Of a stretch of DNA of 64,000 nt, positions 1 to 12,300 are shown one piece after another. The translations under genes and the position numbers were made by a program. Origin of the DNA: Echria macrotheca (Eukaryota; Ascomycota; Sordariomycetes; Sordariales; Schizotheciaceae); contig MU839846.1 of assembly GCA_030411725.1 (NCBI GenBank), positions 186,001 through 250,000 on the forward strand. Reading direction: 5' to 3'. The number at the start of each line of letters is the position of its first letter. The first letter of the stretch is position 1. The notes below the pieces were generated by a model. It was not told the DNA's origin. It did not search any database and saw only the letters and a program-made list of their open reading frames with translations.

Positions 1-3000
1 AGTAAAAGCATGAGATTGGCGCTTACCAGGCACCACGAAACTTAGAGAACCTCGCACTCTCCCGTCCTTGCAGCAAAAGCAACCGCCTCGAGCATCATCT
101 CCATCGTAGGGAGGATGGGCTGGTACATGGAGCTCTCCAAACTTTTTTCTCCCCGCAGTTGCGATGATGCCGAATTTCGCCACTGGAGCAATCAAGAGCA
201 GCGCCTCGTTTCTCTTTACAAAACGATCCTCTTGTGCCAGATTCACGCCGCGTGTCATTTTTTGCAAGATTCCGATGATTCGAGACAGTTGCCTGTCATG
301 AGTCGATTTGCCAATGGCTACTTGGACGAGATTCAGGCTAGCGAAAAAGCACTTCTGTCTAGCTTTGATAAGGATGATCTTGAAAGTCGACTCACCTCGC
401 TCTTCGCTACTAGACAGCCTGCGCAGGATGAAGCGTCTGCTCGCAATAACTCGGAAGTTGACGAAAAAACCGACGACCTCAAGGAACTAATGTCCAAGCT
501 ACATATGGACCAGCAATCGATTCCGGCTTTGCACACTGACAAAGGCGACGTCCTCCACCTCCTACATGAATGGGCGAGCGCGACTCAGGAGTACCAAAGC
601 TTTGTCGACTGGAGCGACAAGAATAAGGCCCGCATCCTTTGGGTGGATGGCGAGCCTGGTACCGGCAAGACAAAGCTTCTGCAGGCCATGGTGCATAAGC
701 TGCCGGGGCAGGGTGCAAGTGTAGATGGCTCGGGCAACAACAGCCCCCGAAAAGTGGCATACTTTTTCTACGAGCACGCTGGTCTCCGTCAGGAAAACGC
801 CCTGTCCGTCGTCAAGAGTTTGATAATCCATGTGATCAACCAGCAACCTGAGCTCGGCGAACACCTAAGCTCCATGTTTGGCAGCACGAAGCGGCAGGAG
901 TTTGACGACCCGAGCGACTTCTACGCCTTATCCACGCTTCTCTACCGTCTCATACAAGATGCCAGATTTTCCCAGACATACTTTGTCGTCGACGCGATCC
1001 ACCAGTTTGCCGCCGATGGAGAGTTTGAAGTGTCTAGTCCACTTCACGACGTCCCAGGCCAAGAAGGTTCTATGAACAGCTTAAATGGGTCGGGAGTTCA
1101 TGACTTGCTCGATCTGATTGCCACAAGCACAGGGCTCTCTGACAAGGTCAAGTGGCTGCTATCAATCAACAGGAAGAGATGCGACGCGACTTTGAAGACC
1201 ATGACGGAAGATGTTCAACTCGTACTCACGATCGATTCCAAATCGAGCAAAATTCGCCGTGTCGCCGACCAGCTGGTAACTTCTCGAATTGCCGAAATTG
1301 CAAAGAAGTCAAACTACGGCGGAAATCTTCAGGAGATGGTGGAAAAGAAGCTACGGCTGATATCGCCTGGCAACTTTGTGTGGCTGGACATGGCGATGGA
1401 CAAGGTCAAGCTCTTACCCCGACCGTGGAACGCTCCCGAGATTCTTGACAGCCTTGAAAAGACTCCAGATGTCGAATCCTTATACCGCTCAGCCAAGGAG
1501 GCTCTTGACATGCCTATACCACATGAGGACAAGGATGGCTCGCCGAGGAAAACTGTCGACATGCCCGAGCCAAACGACAACAAGTACTGCCGAAGGATCC
1601 TAGCAGCCGCGGCCATTGCGTATCGTCCGCTTTGTATCCCGGAGCTCGTGGACATAGTAGACCTCCCAAAAGAAGTCGACCCTGTCATCCTGGTGAAGAC
1701 GATGCTCCCTTTGTTTTTGGAAATCTCGGGTCAAACCGTTCACTTCAAGCACTTTTCCGGCAGAGAGTTCATTCGACAAGACATGAAGAGGAACCGTCGG
1801 CTACTCGACGAGCATTCGAAAATGGCAACAAATTGTTTGAGGATTCTGCTCGCGCGGCTCAACCAATCCCCTACCGCCAGCAACCCTCAAGACAGCACAG
1901 CGAAGGCCGCAGTCCGATATGACACGCTTTTTTGGATCAAACATTTGGCTGAGCTTGGAGACGATCAGGGCCCGATGGAGCTGGCCAATCGCTTGTTCAA
2001 GGACAATTTGATACCGTGGTTAGAAATTCTTGATGCACAAGGTCTGCTACTCCAGGTGCTCGACATGATGGCCAAGCTCAATACCTCCTTGACAGCAAAA
2101 GTATGTACTCGGTTTTCATTTTCTGGTTTCGTTGCTGCAATCCATTCAGCGGTGATTTGCTCACCATCTGAACTGTCTCCTTAGGTCCGCCAGCCTGTCA
2201 TCAAGACGGCCGACAGCGTGCTTGAGAATATCCGAGACGCTGCAAGGTTCATGCGTCTTCACCAAACCTGGAAGGGATTCGAGCCGCCGTCGGCGAAGCC
2301 GGAATCTGGTGCAAGTGACGGAAACATGAGTCCCCGAAACAGCCTATTGTTTTGCCCCAGCGACAACCCGCTCCGGAAGAGAGGGCTACAAAAGTATTTC
2401 AAATGGCTTGCCACGCCGCCTCTCCTTGCATCGAGCGAGTCACCCAGCCAATGTCTATATATCTTGCCGCACCCAGACTGGGTCCGCGGTTGCAGTTTCT
2501 CACACGACGGTCGACTGGTGGCTTCCGCATCAGATGATAGCTACGTGCGGCTCTGGGATGCGAACAAGGGCACGCTGCAAAGGGTATTCGGGGACACTCG
2601 GGGAAGCGAGGTAACCCGTGTTGTCATGTCGCGCTCGGGGCCCCGGAGGCAAGCCCTCATGGCTGCCGTCCAATCCTACACTATCAAGATTTGGGAGGTG
2701 ACGACAGGCAGACTCGTCAAGACCCTGCCCGAGGCCAAGCCTACAACCAATGGGGAGGCCAAGCCGACACCTAACGATGAGGCCAGTTCCGAAGAAGGTG
2801 CTAGTTCCGAAGGTGTCGACCCGATCTTCATGAGGGATATAACCATCACACAGAACGGGGACAAAGTCGCCGCCACGACCGATACATCCATAACTGTTTG
2901 GGAGATCACCAACTATGATCACCGTTTCAAACACAATGTGTGGTCTGAGGAAGCCAACACGCGAGAGACACGATGCGTTCGATTCTCGCCCGAGGGCGAC

Positions 3001-4824
3001 CGGCTAGCTTCGACTGCGGGACCGGTAATTACTATTTGGGATACCAAGACTGGCAAACCCATTCTCAGACTCCCAGAAAGAGGGCATCAGACATCCGAGT
3101 CATCCGGCAGCGATTTCAAGACCGAACCGGGACACATAGATGACATAGACGGACTCGCGTTCTCGCCCGATTCCCAATTCCTGGCATCGGGTTCCGATGA
3201 TACAACAGTGCGCATCTGGAGTCTCAAAACCGGCCAGACAGTGGCCGTCCTGGCGTTCCATAGCCGTTACGTGAATTCCGTCTGCTTCTCGCCCAAGGGG
3301 GATCGCCTGGCTTCGGGATCGGGTGACCGGACCATTGGAATATGGAACCAAAAGTCAAAAGACAGCTGGGGCAGCGGCGAGACCCGTCAAAAGCCGGACC
3401 AAGTCCTCAGCGGCCACAACAACACCATCTGGTCGGTCTCGTTTTCGCCGGTTGACAGCTTACTGGCCTCGTCGGGCAACGACGGAGATCTGCGCATCTG
3501 GGAAACAGCCCAGTGGATGGGCACAGACGACGACGTCAACAAGACCATCAGCCGATCCCAGTCCTTGCTGGACCGGTCCGAGGCCGGCCGCGGACATCAA
3601 ATACCCGTGACGAACTTGGCACTGTCTTTGGACGGCACCAGGATTGCGTCAGCCTCTTCGGACGGCCGCGTCTGTCTCTGGGACGGCATGACCGGGGACC
3701 GGCTACGCACCATGACGACGGAGCACGGCTTTGGGGTCAGGACGCTTCTGTTCTCGCACAATGCCAAGTACCTCATCTCGGGCTCGATCGACTCCCAGGC
3801 CTTTGTCTGGGACCTGGAGGCTGATTCGCTCGAGGCGAGGATGAAGCCAAAGTACCGCCTCCAGGGACATACAAACTGGCTGCGGGGCGCCGCCGTCTCG
3901 CCCCCCAACCGACAGCTACTCGTGGCGACGGCCTCGGACGACAGGACGGTGAGGGTCTGGGACATTGCTGCCGCCGACCAATATGCTCAGGGGGAGAAGC
4001 AAGAGTCAAGCAATGGCGACGACGATATCGATGTACCGGTTGCTGTGTTTCGTAGCCACAGCGACTACGTCTTTAGTGTGGCCTTTTCGCCCGACGGGAA
4101 ACGTCTGGCATCGGCCGGCGACGACCGCCATGTCATGATCTGGGACTTGGCAGAAGACGGGACGAGGCAGGTAGACCAGAAAGAGCCAGCCGTCGACATG
4201 TGGGACCCGCGGGTGGATGAGTACATCCGGGGGGTGGTTTTCACGCCCAGCGGCCGCCACGTGGTGACGGTCTGCACCGACGGCATGGTGGCCGTCTGGA
4301 AGCCCGATCGGCCCGAGGGGCAGCACTGCCGGCTGATGATACCCCGAGATGAGACCTTTGGGCCCGGCCCGTTCTCGTCGATGCGCTTCGACCCGGTGCA
4401 CCCGGACGTGCTGCTGACCGAATTCGGCGCCTGGCCGTTTGAGCTGGACGAAGACGCTCTGGAGCAGGAGACCCAGACCGAATCCGCGTCAACTCCGACG
4501 TCCACCTCGCCGCCCTCGCCACACCAGAAGCTGCCGCGGCGCCAGCGGCTCTTTGGGCCGTCTCCCTTCAGCATCAACAAGTGGTGCAAGTCCATCACGC
4601 GGTTCGACCGCCCGCTCATCTTCTTGCCCAAGCCTTTTCGCCCGAGCAGCAACTCGGCCTGCCTTGTGCAGAACCACAGAGTCGTGGTGGGCTGTGGCTC
4701 AGGACAGGTGCTGCTGTTTAGATTCGAAAAGGAGAGGCGGCTTTGGAGGAGCTACGATATGAATCTCTTCAAAGACAGTGCCGCCTACGCTTGGCTCGGC
4801 CGTCCTGTGAGCCTACGCTATTGA
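1..4824 (+). CDS. NACHT-WD40 STAND receptor (NLR-like), 5' end outside window
   Basis: STAND-type signal-transduction NTPase of the fungal NLR-like group, expected in the cytoplasm, where ligand sensing by the WD40 part would control an N-terminal effector. Exon up to 2100, intron 2101-2184 (GTATGT...TTAG, phase 0), exon 2185-4824. From the ATG at 115 this gives 1541 residues. The frame is open upstream to a stop at 43-45 that ends in TAG and could be an intron acceptor, and the first residues resemble the middle of the N-terminal region of such proteins. The effector exon is therefore probably outside the window. Walker A GEPGTGKT is at residues 179-186 (numbered from 115). The Walker B strand FVVDAIHQF (290-298) keeps one Asp but lacks the usual DE pair. 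About a dozen divergent WD40 repeats with WD endings fill residues ~750-1370. They are not near-identical copies. The effector type is unknown. Confidence 0.85.
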
Positions 4825-6678
4825 ATGGCTTCGGGGCGCTTCTGACCTCACTCGCTCCTGGAATCTTTTCCCAATCTTTTTGGACAATTTCATGCGTCCG
4901 AGCAGGATAGATCTGCTTTTTCAAAAAAATAAGTAAATAGATGCTGGGGCACGCAACACTCTAGCTGTCAGGACTGTAGGCCAGCTAGGGCTAGGATTCC
5001 AGCTCAGATATATAGGGGCTTCGCCCCTGCCTGATTTTATTCTACCTATCTTTAGTTGAAGCAGTTAGAATGAGAGGTATCGCCATGCTGGGCACACAAC
5101 GCTTGCGCTACTCTAGCCACCTCGTCACACCGCCGTTGCTTGGAATCTGACACTAGCAAAAAAGAAAGATGGGGTCAAAGGGGTGATAAATCATGATGGG
5201 AGCCGAAAGCTCCCGTGGGCATGTTGTGGGGAAAAAAAGCTATCTACTCTACAGGGTGGAAGATATGATAGGACCTTGAATAGCTTCAGGCACGCGGCGG
5301 GTAGTCATCGACCCGCCACGACTGTAGCCACCTCAATGTCCGGCCTGGTGAGCCACGCCACATACGTACCAAATCATTAGTTTAGTTATAGACTTGAAAG
5401 GAGAGGAAAGGAACGACACTGCAGAATCCTGACTGGAAGACGATCTATATTATAGATAGCAACAACCGGGACCCTGTCCTTGCCCTTGCCCAAATTGGAA
5501 ATTGTCTTGCAGACATGATGGCAGGATGATGCGGCATCTTTCTGGTGTCTCTATAGCTCAGCTATTGCGTAACTCAGTTAATTATATTGAATAAGCCGAC
5601 GGACCGGGCCGGCTCATAGTGGTTCGGCCCCTTTCAAACCTACCTCTTTATTTATTTGAAAGATAGTCCATCATCACTCCCCTTACATATAGCCATCCCG
5701 GTAGATCTCTCTTATATCGTTCCCTTCCAAGAGTGACTCAGACTTTTTTGGATGATGTATTGTTTGTGGCGAGTGCTTCCTCCCTTATTTGTTGAAGATA
5801 CCACGAGCAGTTGCTGAGGGTCGACAAGAAACCAGACTGTTGAGATGTTAGAACTAGAACCTTGGGCGCCCAGAAGATCTGAATTATGCTCCTATTGTGG
5901 GAAACTAAGCTCTCTGCAGGGAATCTTGCGTGTGTGGATTGAGGTAAGAACTGGCCCATCAAAAGCTGAGCCAGGCCATCTCTGTATCTATCTCTTCTGT
6001 TACCCTGATTTGGTTGTCTCTGAATAGTTTCATCCGTCTGATTCAGTTTACCTGCAAGTAAAAACAAAGAAATCCGAAGTGGTGATGCCAGTCTGGGGCG
6101 CACAAGCAGCACTGGCGACCGCTACCCGTCAGGGTGCCCATCAGGGTGCCCATCAGGGTGCCCTAATCGCCACACCTATGAGGTAGGATCTTCAGCGACC
6201 TTGTAGAAGCACATATTTCATAGTTGTCACAGTGGAACTTTTCAGAACTAGGTAGGTTGCTAGCGTATTGGTGGTGATTACATCGTCAAAGAATTCTTAA
6301 CAGGAAAGGGCCGGTTGGATCCGGGTATTCCAATTTCCAACATGAGAATAGTCTTGTCCCGTTATATTACAGCGGATATATTCCGTAACTGGAGGTGTAC
6401 GGTTTTAAGTTCACGTAGAAGCGATAGGTATATTGACATAAACTGGTGATAAATCCAACGAGATAGTCGGTCATAAATTCGCCCACAAAATCATTGGTGT
6501 ATACGGATATTATATGCCTCAAATCCACTCCCCAGACGCCGAGCGAAAACGGAACCCCCGAAAGACGACGTAAATCTACCGAACAAACCCCTACCAGAAA
6601 AAACCGCTTCCCAGTCCGATATCCAAACTTCCCCCTGTTGTATCCCCCCGACAGCGAAACCTCCGAGTATCCCATCCC
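4825..6678. other. intergenic, AT-richer, no gene seen
   Basis: No coding potential that I can support: the open frames are short and lack splice partners. The DNA is AT-richer than the flanking genes and could be a decayed, RIP-affected repeat, but I see no terminal repeats. A small perfect hairpin (stem AGGGGC/GCCCCT) lies at 5014-5028. The last part, about 6370-6678, probably holds the 3' UTR of the minus-strand gene ending at 6679. Confidence 0.5.
6130..6164. repeat. 12-bp direct tandem repeat, three copies
   Basis: CAGGGTGCCCAT occurs twice without change, followed by a third copy that diverges at its last base. It is a short minisatellite in non-coding DNA. No function is evident. Confidence 0.85.
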
Positions 6679-7291
6679 CTACGAAGAGACAACCTTGTGA
6701 AGAATCTCCTGACACTCGGCCGGGTCCTCAAAGACATACCACATATCCCTGCGCCCCAAAGTTAGCAAATCGTATATCTCATTTGGGCGGCGAAAAAAAA
6801 AACACATACCCAGGCACACCCTCAAAAGCCTTCTCAAACCTCGCCGGCGCGTTCTTCTCCTCGGTCCCGATAGCCGCGATATCCGTCACCTTGCGGATCA
6901 GGATGAGCTTAACCCACTTCTTGTGCTGCCGATAGATCTCGCCGTACGCCTCGGGATCGCTCTGCGTCGAGTCGCCGATGAGAATCATGCGGCGCCGCGG
7001 CAGCCAGCGGTGGACCTTGTTGATGCGGTCGATCTTGTACTGCTCCGTGCCGAGCGTCAGGTTGGACAGCAGGCCCGGGATGGTCATCCAGCTGGCATCC
7101 CGCAAAATCAGCTGGCCGTGCGGGTAGTGGGCGTCGCGGAACTCGCGCAGGAACGAGTAGAGGTTGTATGGCGAGGCCGAGAGGTAGAACCACGGCGCTG
7201 TTTTGGTCACGAGGGTCTGCAGGTAGGCGTAGAGCTCAGGCATGCCGGCTACGGGCGTCGGGTCGGCCTTGGGACTGTTAGCGTCTGATAA

Positions 7292-7324
<33 letters not shown>

Positions 7325-8088
7325 CGTGTTGGGAACTCACCACAAAGGTCGACCGCAGGATGCCCGTCGGGTCGCTGGTCTGAGTGATTTTGATGGTGTC
7401 GTCAATGTCTGCGTCGTCGTTAGCACCGTTATTCCATTGAAAATGGAGAACGAAACCCACCAGAAATGACACCCCATCCCTCGGGCTCAGCAAAAAACGT
7501 CTTCATCTCCAGAATCCCCATGGCGCCCTCGGGCACCTCAGCCCTCGACTCGATCACCCTCGTCCCCTCCCCCTTCGGCGGGCCCGGCACCTTCTTCAGG
7601 TCGCTACTAATCGCATTCCGCCCGCCGGGGCCCAGCTTGAGCGTCGTCCCCTCGAAATTGACCTTGACCTGCTTCCCCGGCAGAATATCCATCACAAAAG
7701 GCACAATGCGATGCTCGATAACCGCCTCCTCGGCATCCCCGCGCGCGAGCCCGACCGCGTCCGCGACGTCGCCGACGGCATCGACAAAGCGAGCCGACAC
7801 CTTGGACGAGAAGGTGGCGGCGACGAACTCGGCCTGCCACGGCCCGCCGGCGGACGAGCGGAAGGCGACGTTGTCCATCAGCCAGACGACGTCGTCTTTC
7901 CCGACGGGCGAGGGCAGCGGGTTCTTGGTGCCCAGGTACGAGAGCACGTCGCGCAGCTTGGAGGCGCGCGAGAGCTTGGCGGCGCCGACGCTGATGAGCG
8001 ACGCTTCGGCGTCGGGGAAGCCGTGCTCGGAGCGCGTGCGGGACTCGAGGCTGGTTGCGTCCGAGGTTGAGTATCGGAGTCGCGACAT
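6679..8088 (-). CDS. App1-like phosphatidate phosphatase (DUF2183 catalytic domain)
   Basis: Magnesium-dependent phosphatidate phosphatase of the App1 family, which turns phosphatidate into diacylglycerol and in yeast acts at cortical actin patches. Four exons: 7461-8088, 7341-7408, 6810-7267 and 6679-6748, joined in frame to 407 residues. Joining exons 1 and 2 restores GVISDIDDTIKIT, the DxDxT motif of the HAD-type active site. This motif is split by the 52-nt intron 7409-7460, which strongly supports the model. Later family blocks are visible, including GMPELY after intron 2, a WFYLSASPYNLY segment and LIGDSTQSDPEAY. The third exon uses the AAG acceptor at 7268-7270, because the CAG seven bases before it breaks the frame. 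Intron 2 (7268-7340) contains a run of 29 T on the plus strand. I see no membrane segment. Start ATG at 8088 follows an upstream in-frame ATG at 8133. The shorter form begins MSRLRYSTS. Confidence 0.88.
7294..7322. repeat. 29-nt T homopolymer inside an intron
   Basis: An uninterrupted T run on the plus strand (A on the coding strand) within the second intron of the App1-like gene. It lies upstream of the branch region, so it is not a normal polypyrimidine tract. Its exact length is probably unreliable in assembly. Confidence 0.9.
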
Positions 8089-9345
8089 TTTTCTGGCTGT
8101 TGATTTTGTGATGGTGATGCGATATTGGAACACAGTAGAAAAAAAGATCCAAATGATGTGTATGCGACGCTTGTTGGTATTTCGTTATCCAAAAGGGAAA
8201 AAATGTAGTTGTATTTCCAAAACCAAAGTTTGGACTAGGCACACTACTCAGCTCAGCTCAGCTCACCTGATGACGGACCAGGCAGAACTTGTGTGTGTGT
8301 GTCGGTGTTGCAGATGACTTCCTGTGCTACGCTGGGGCAATACCAAAGTTGGAGGAGGGAAAGATGTGAGAACCCCACATGACGTTTATGTGTCTGGGGT
8401 TTGGTCACCACACTCACCGGTCACTGGCTGAACCTTGTTGCACTCCTGACTCCCCCAATGAAAACTACGAGAATGCGACGCCAAGTTGTAATAATGCAGC
8501 ATCCAAGCCCCAAGCCCCCCTTCCCTCTTCTCAGCCTTTCCTGCTTGGAAAGTCTTGGGTCTGACAAGAGATCTCGCTCTCGAGAAAAAAAAAGGGAGGG
8601 GTCGGCAGCAGCTGGGCAGAGCTGGGCGGTGCCAAGCCACGATGCGCTCCCAGGGTCCCCACCACCATCACCAACCACCTTTCCCCCGTAAACCACAGGC
8701 GCGCACCACACAGCACGGGACCGGGGGTCGCAAGCCCTAGATAGAGTAGATCCGGCGAAATCCGGGCAGCTGTGGGTGGTGAGGTGGCCTGACCGGGGAG
8801 ACCGTGTCTGGTTGGTTGGGTAGGCACCTAGCCAGGGGGCTATGCGGGGTGCTCCACCCCCCGGGAAGTGTACCTGGAATTGTAACTTGGGGGCTGGAAG
8901 TTGACTATTTGGAGCTTGCATGCATGGTTAGCGGGTTAGCGGAAGCCCAAGTGTAAAATCACAAAGGAGTAAATTGGGTATTTACCAAAGTCTTCGATGG
9001 ATCCGCCATCAATCCTCACAAAACAACTTCGATATCGAGTGAGGTGTTAGACTTGAGAAGAAAGCGCTCATGACAATCAGATTGTTAATAAAGGAAGATT
9101 CCCCCCGGGATTGGACCAATCACGATTGAGCACCGCAGCTCTTCAACTGCCGTGCCGTGCGCTTCGCAGATTCAGCTCGCCTGTGCACTGGGGCGCAGCT
9201 CTTTTGGAAGTGCTGACTGCAAAAGACAAAGGAAGAAATAATGTTTTAGCGAAAAGATAAGATGCTTGATAACCTGTTGCCCGGCTCTATTTCGACTCTT
9301 TCTGGAGCCGTCATTGAGGTAGAAGTCTGCCCCTAAATCAACCCC
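8089..9345. other. intergenic between two minus-strand genes
   Basis: It carries the upstream region of the App1-like gene and the downstream region of the GH71-subtilisin gene. A (CTCAG)n run of about three and a half units lies at 8247-8265, and pyrimidine-rich stretches follow. Open frames here overlap each other in several phases and show no protein motif. I see no gene. Confidence 0.5.
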
Positions 9346-12300
9346 CTACCACGAACACCTCAAAATAACCTGGTAGGACTGAAAAATCCCCTGAGAATAA
9401 TCCACCCGACACGTCCCCCCACCCCCGTAATGGATTCCCGACGTGGCATCCACACACGTCGCCGCCGCAAACTTATTACACCTCAGCATCATATCACTCG
9501 AGGCAAAGCGGCACGAGCTATCGCCATACACTGTGATGCCCGTCAGCGTAGTTGGCACCTGCGCGATCTGCCCGCCAATCTTGCTCCACGTGGCCGGCAA
9601 GGGCTGGCAGTACGTGCTTGCGCTGTCGTCGTAGCCGTAGAAGTTCTGCGTCTCGCCGCTGCTGTCTTGCAGCTGGTAGTAGATCATCTCCCACGAGGGC
9701 TGGGACTGGCCGTGGCCGGGAGTCGGGAGCGGGCCAGCCGGCGCCGGCTGCGAGGTGCTGGTTGGAACGACCGAGACCACCGAGGAAGTCGAGCGCGGGA
9801 TGGCGCCGTCCCAGTCGCCGTAGTACGGCCCGGTCGGATTCTGCACGCTGTCTGGGTTGCGCGGGTCCAGGAAGTCGGGGTTCTGCGACAGCGGGTTGCC
9901 CGAACAGAAGAAGCCCTTGCAGCCGGTGCCGCAGGCCGAGCCAGAAACACACGTGGGCTGCGGCCCGCCGGTGCGGAAGGTCAGCGTCGGCGCCCGGGGC
10001 GGGAAGTTGACGGGACATGAGCCGCTACTCTGTCGCTTCTTGGTGCCCGATCCGCCGCCGCAGGCCCCGACGACCGACCCGCCGTTTTGTTGGCCGTTCC
10101 AGATGACCGTGTCCGGAGCGGTCTCTATAGCGTTTAGGCCCGGGCGTCGCTGCCGGCTATACGCAAGCTGTCGAATTCGTTGCTTGACCAAAGCCGCGGT
10201 AGTCAGGGAAGGATCGAGGCCACGGAAATAAGCGGCGAGACCAGCTACCGTCGCAGAGGCTGCATGTGGCGGGTTAGCGGTCAGCAGGTGCGAGAAAGAT
10301 CAACAAGTGTTGCAACAACGTACCGTAAGAGGTGCCGTCCGCGGTTTGATATCCACCAGCGGCGAGGGCCAACTCCAACCTGTAGCCCGGTGCGTAACAA
10401 GTGAGCCAAGGGGCGTCACTGTGCTGCCCTCCGACTACTCCCTCTGCGAGAACGGAGCCCACCACGATGAGGTCCGGGATGTAGTTGCGGTCGGAGGGGT
10501 CTCCGAAGAGCGCCGGATAGCCGAATGGGTAACCCGGCTTGTTGCATGCACCTGTCGTGAACACTGCGCCGAGGCTAATAATCGCTCTGATTAACTGCGC
10601 TACGCAACCGTCAGCAGATGCAGATCATCGTCATATCCGGAAAGCTTACCCATTCTGTCCTTGTACGCGTCCTTGATGTCGCCGGACGGAATGCAGATGG
10701 AAAGATTCACGACGCTCTTCGTCCCCCGGCCCTTGATGTAGATATCCTCGTGAACCAGGGCAAGAGCGTCCAGGAAGTGCTCCAGAATGTACGCGGTGAA
10801 ATCAATGACGGTCGCCACGACGCGGGCCTTGCGGGCGATGCCGTAGGTCTTGCCGACCGCTTTGGTGAGGCATTTCGAGCCGTGCGACTTGGGGTCGTTC
10901 TCCCTGAAATTGGTGAGGGGAAACGGCCCAGGGAACAACGGGGTGAAAGACAGGATATCGCTGAACTCGGGGTGCGAGGGAGTCGCGCCGAAGTCTACAC
11001 TGTACACGTACGTCCCGTCGCCCGCCGACGAGTCATACTTGTAGTCCCCAGAATTCGGCACGACGCCTGAGCCGGGAGGCCAGGAAAGTAAGACCATTTG
11101 CTGTAACACATTCGAGTTAACAGTCTCGGCGCGCTTGGACAGAACAGATCGTTCATAAACGGTGCTATTGGCGTCAAACAGATCGCCCTCGACCAGTCCG
11201 TTGCCCTCGGCCAGAATATTAGGTACGAAACCCGTGTTGGTCCGCAGCATGTTTCCCTCGGGAACGTATGCGTCCTTCACCAGATCGCTGTCATTGAGTG
11301 CACGGGCTTGCGCGTTCGTGATGTAGGGCACAAAAAAGAAATTGGTGCCGAGTTGGTCGGTCTTGGATTCCCAAAAGTTGTTCGAGCCTTGCGGCAGCTG
11401 TTGGATAGCAGTCCGAATCCCGGCGACGTTGTTTGGGTTCACTGGAATCACCACATGAGCAGTAGGCTGGTCAACGGTGGATGTCGTCGCCGTCGCTGTG
11501 ACGCCCGTCACACCACACCCCACGGCGTTGGTGCAAAACGAGATCGTGGCCGTGGCCGTAGTGACGGCCCGCTTGCCGAACCTGCCGAACTCCTCGAACG
11601 GGATTGCCGGAGCAGGCGTCACGGCAGCCCTCTTGGCGAGGATACCGTACGAGAGAGTCGAGGTGCAGATCGTTGCCGTAGCTGTCTCGCAGTAATCGTC
11701 GGGGTCTGGCTCCGACGGGTACGTGGGCTTGAGGTCAGGCCCAATGCTGATAGAATGAAGCCTGGGTCAGCAACGGCCAGTGAACAAGAGCAGCCAACGT
11801 ACGTGATTTGGGGCCATGGGAACTTCAACGTCACTCCTGGAGGCGGCGGGCCAGGGCCAATGCCCGGGGGGCCTCCGCTGTGGCTTCGTCAGCAAGAGTA
11901 AGGTACGCGTGGTATCCGGGGCAGACTTACATCGGGTAAATGCCCGGAAGATGGAAACCAAACAAGACGAGGCCGCCAAAGTGTGGCGGACAGACAAAGA
12001 TGAACCACACCCAGCAGGGAATGACGGGGACCGGCTGGCCATTCACCTCGGTTGTGGTGGGCTCCGGGACCCAGTTTGTCACCCAGCTAACGGTTTCGGT
12101 CGGGAACACGGTCGTGGGGAACGGCCCGGTCGGAAAGATGATAGCGCCGCCGCCGTCGGTGGAGCTGGAGCTGGAGCTGGAGCTAGAGCCGGAGCTGGGC
12201 GCCGAAGCAAAGCCGCTCCACGGCCATGGGGGAGGCAGGATGGTGCGTGGCACAGGCGAGGCGGTAATCCCGCCGGGGAGGTTAGACGGCGTGATGACGA

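Noticed and set aside
7409..7493. Poly-Lys frame across the T run near the App1-like gene
   Set aside because: The homopolymer sits in an intron whose removal restores the DxDxT active-site exon and the following GMPELY exon.
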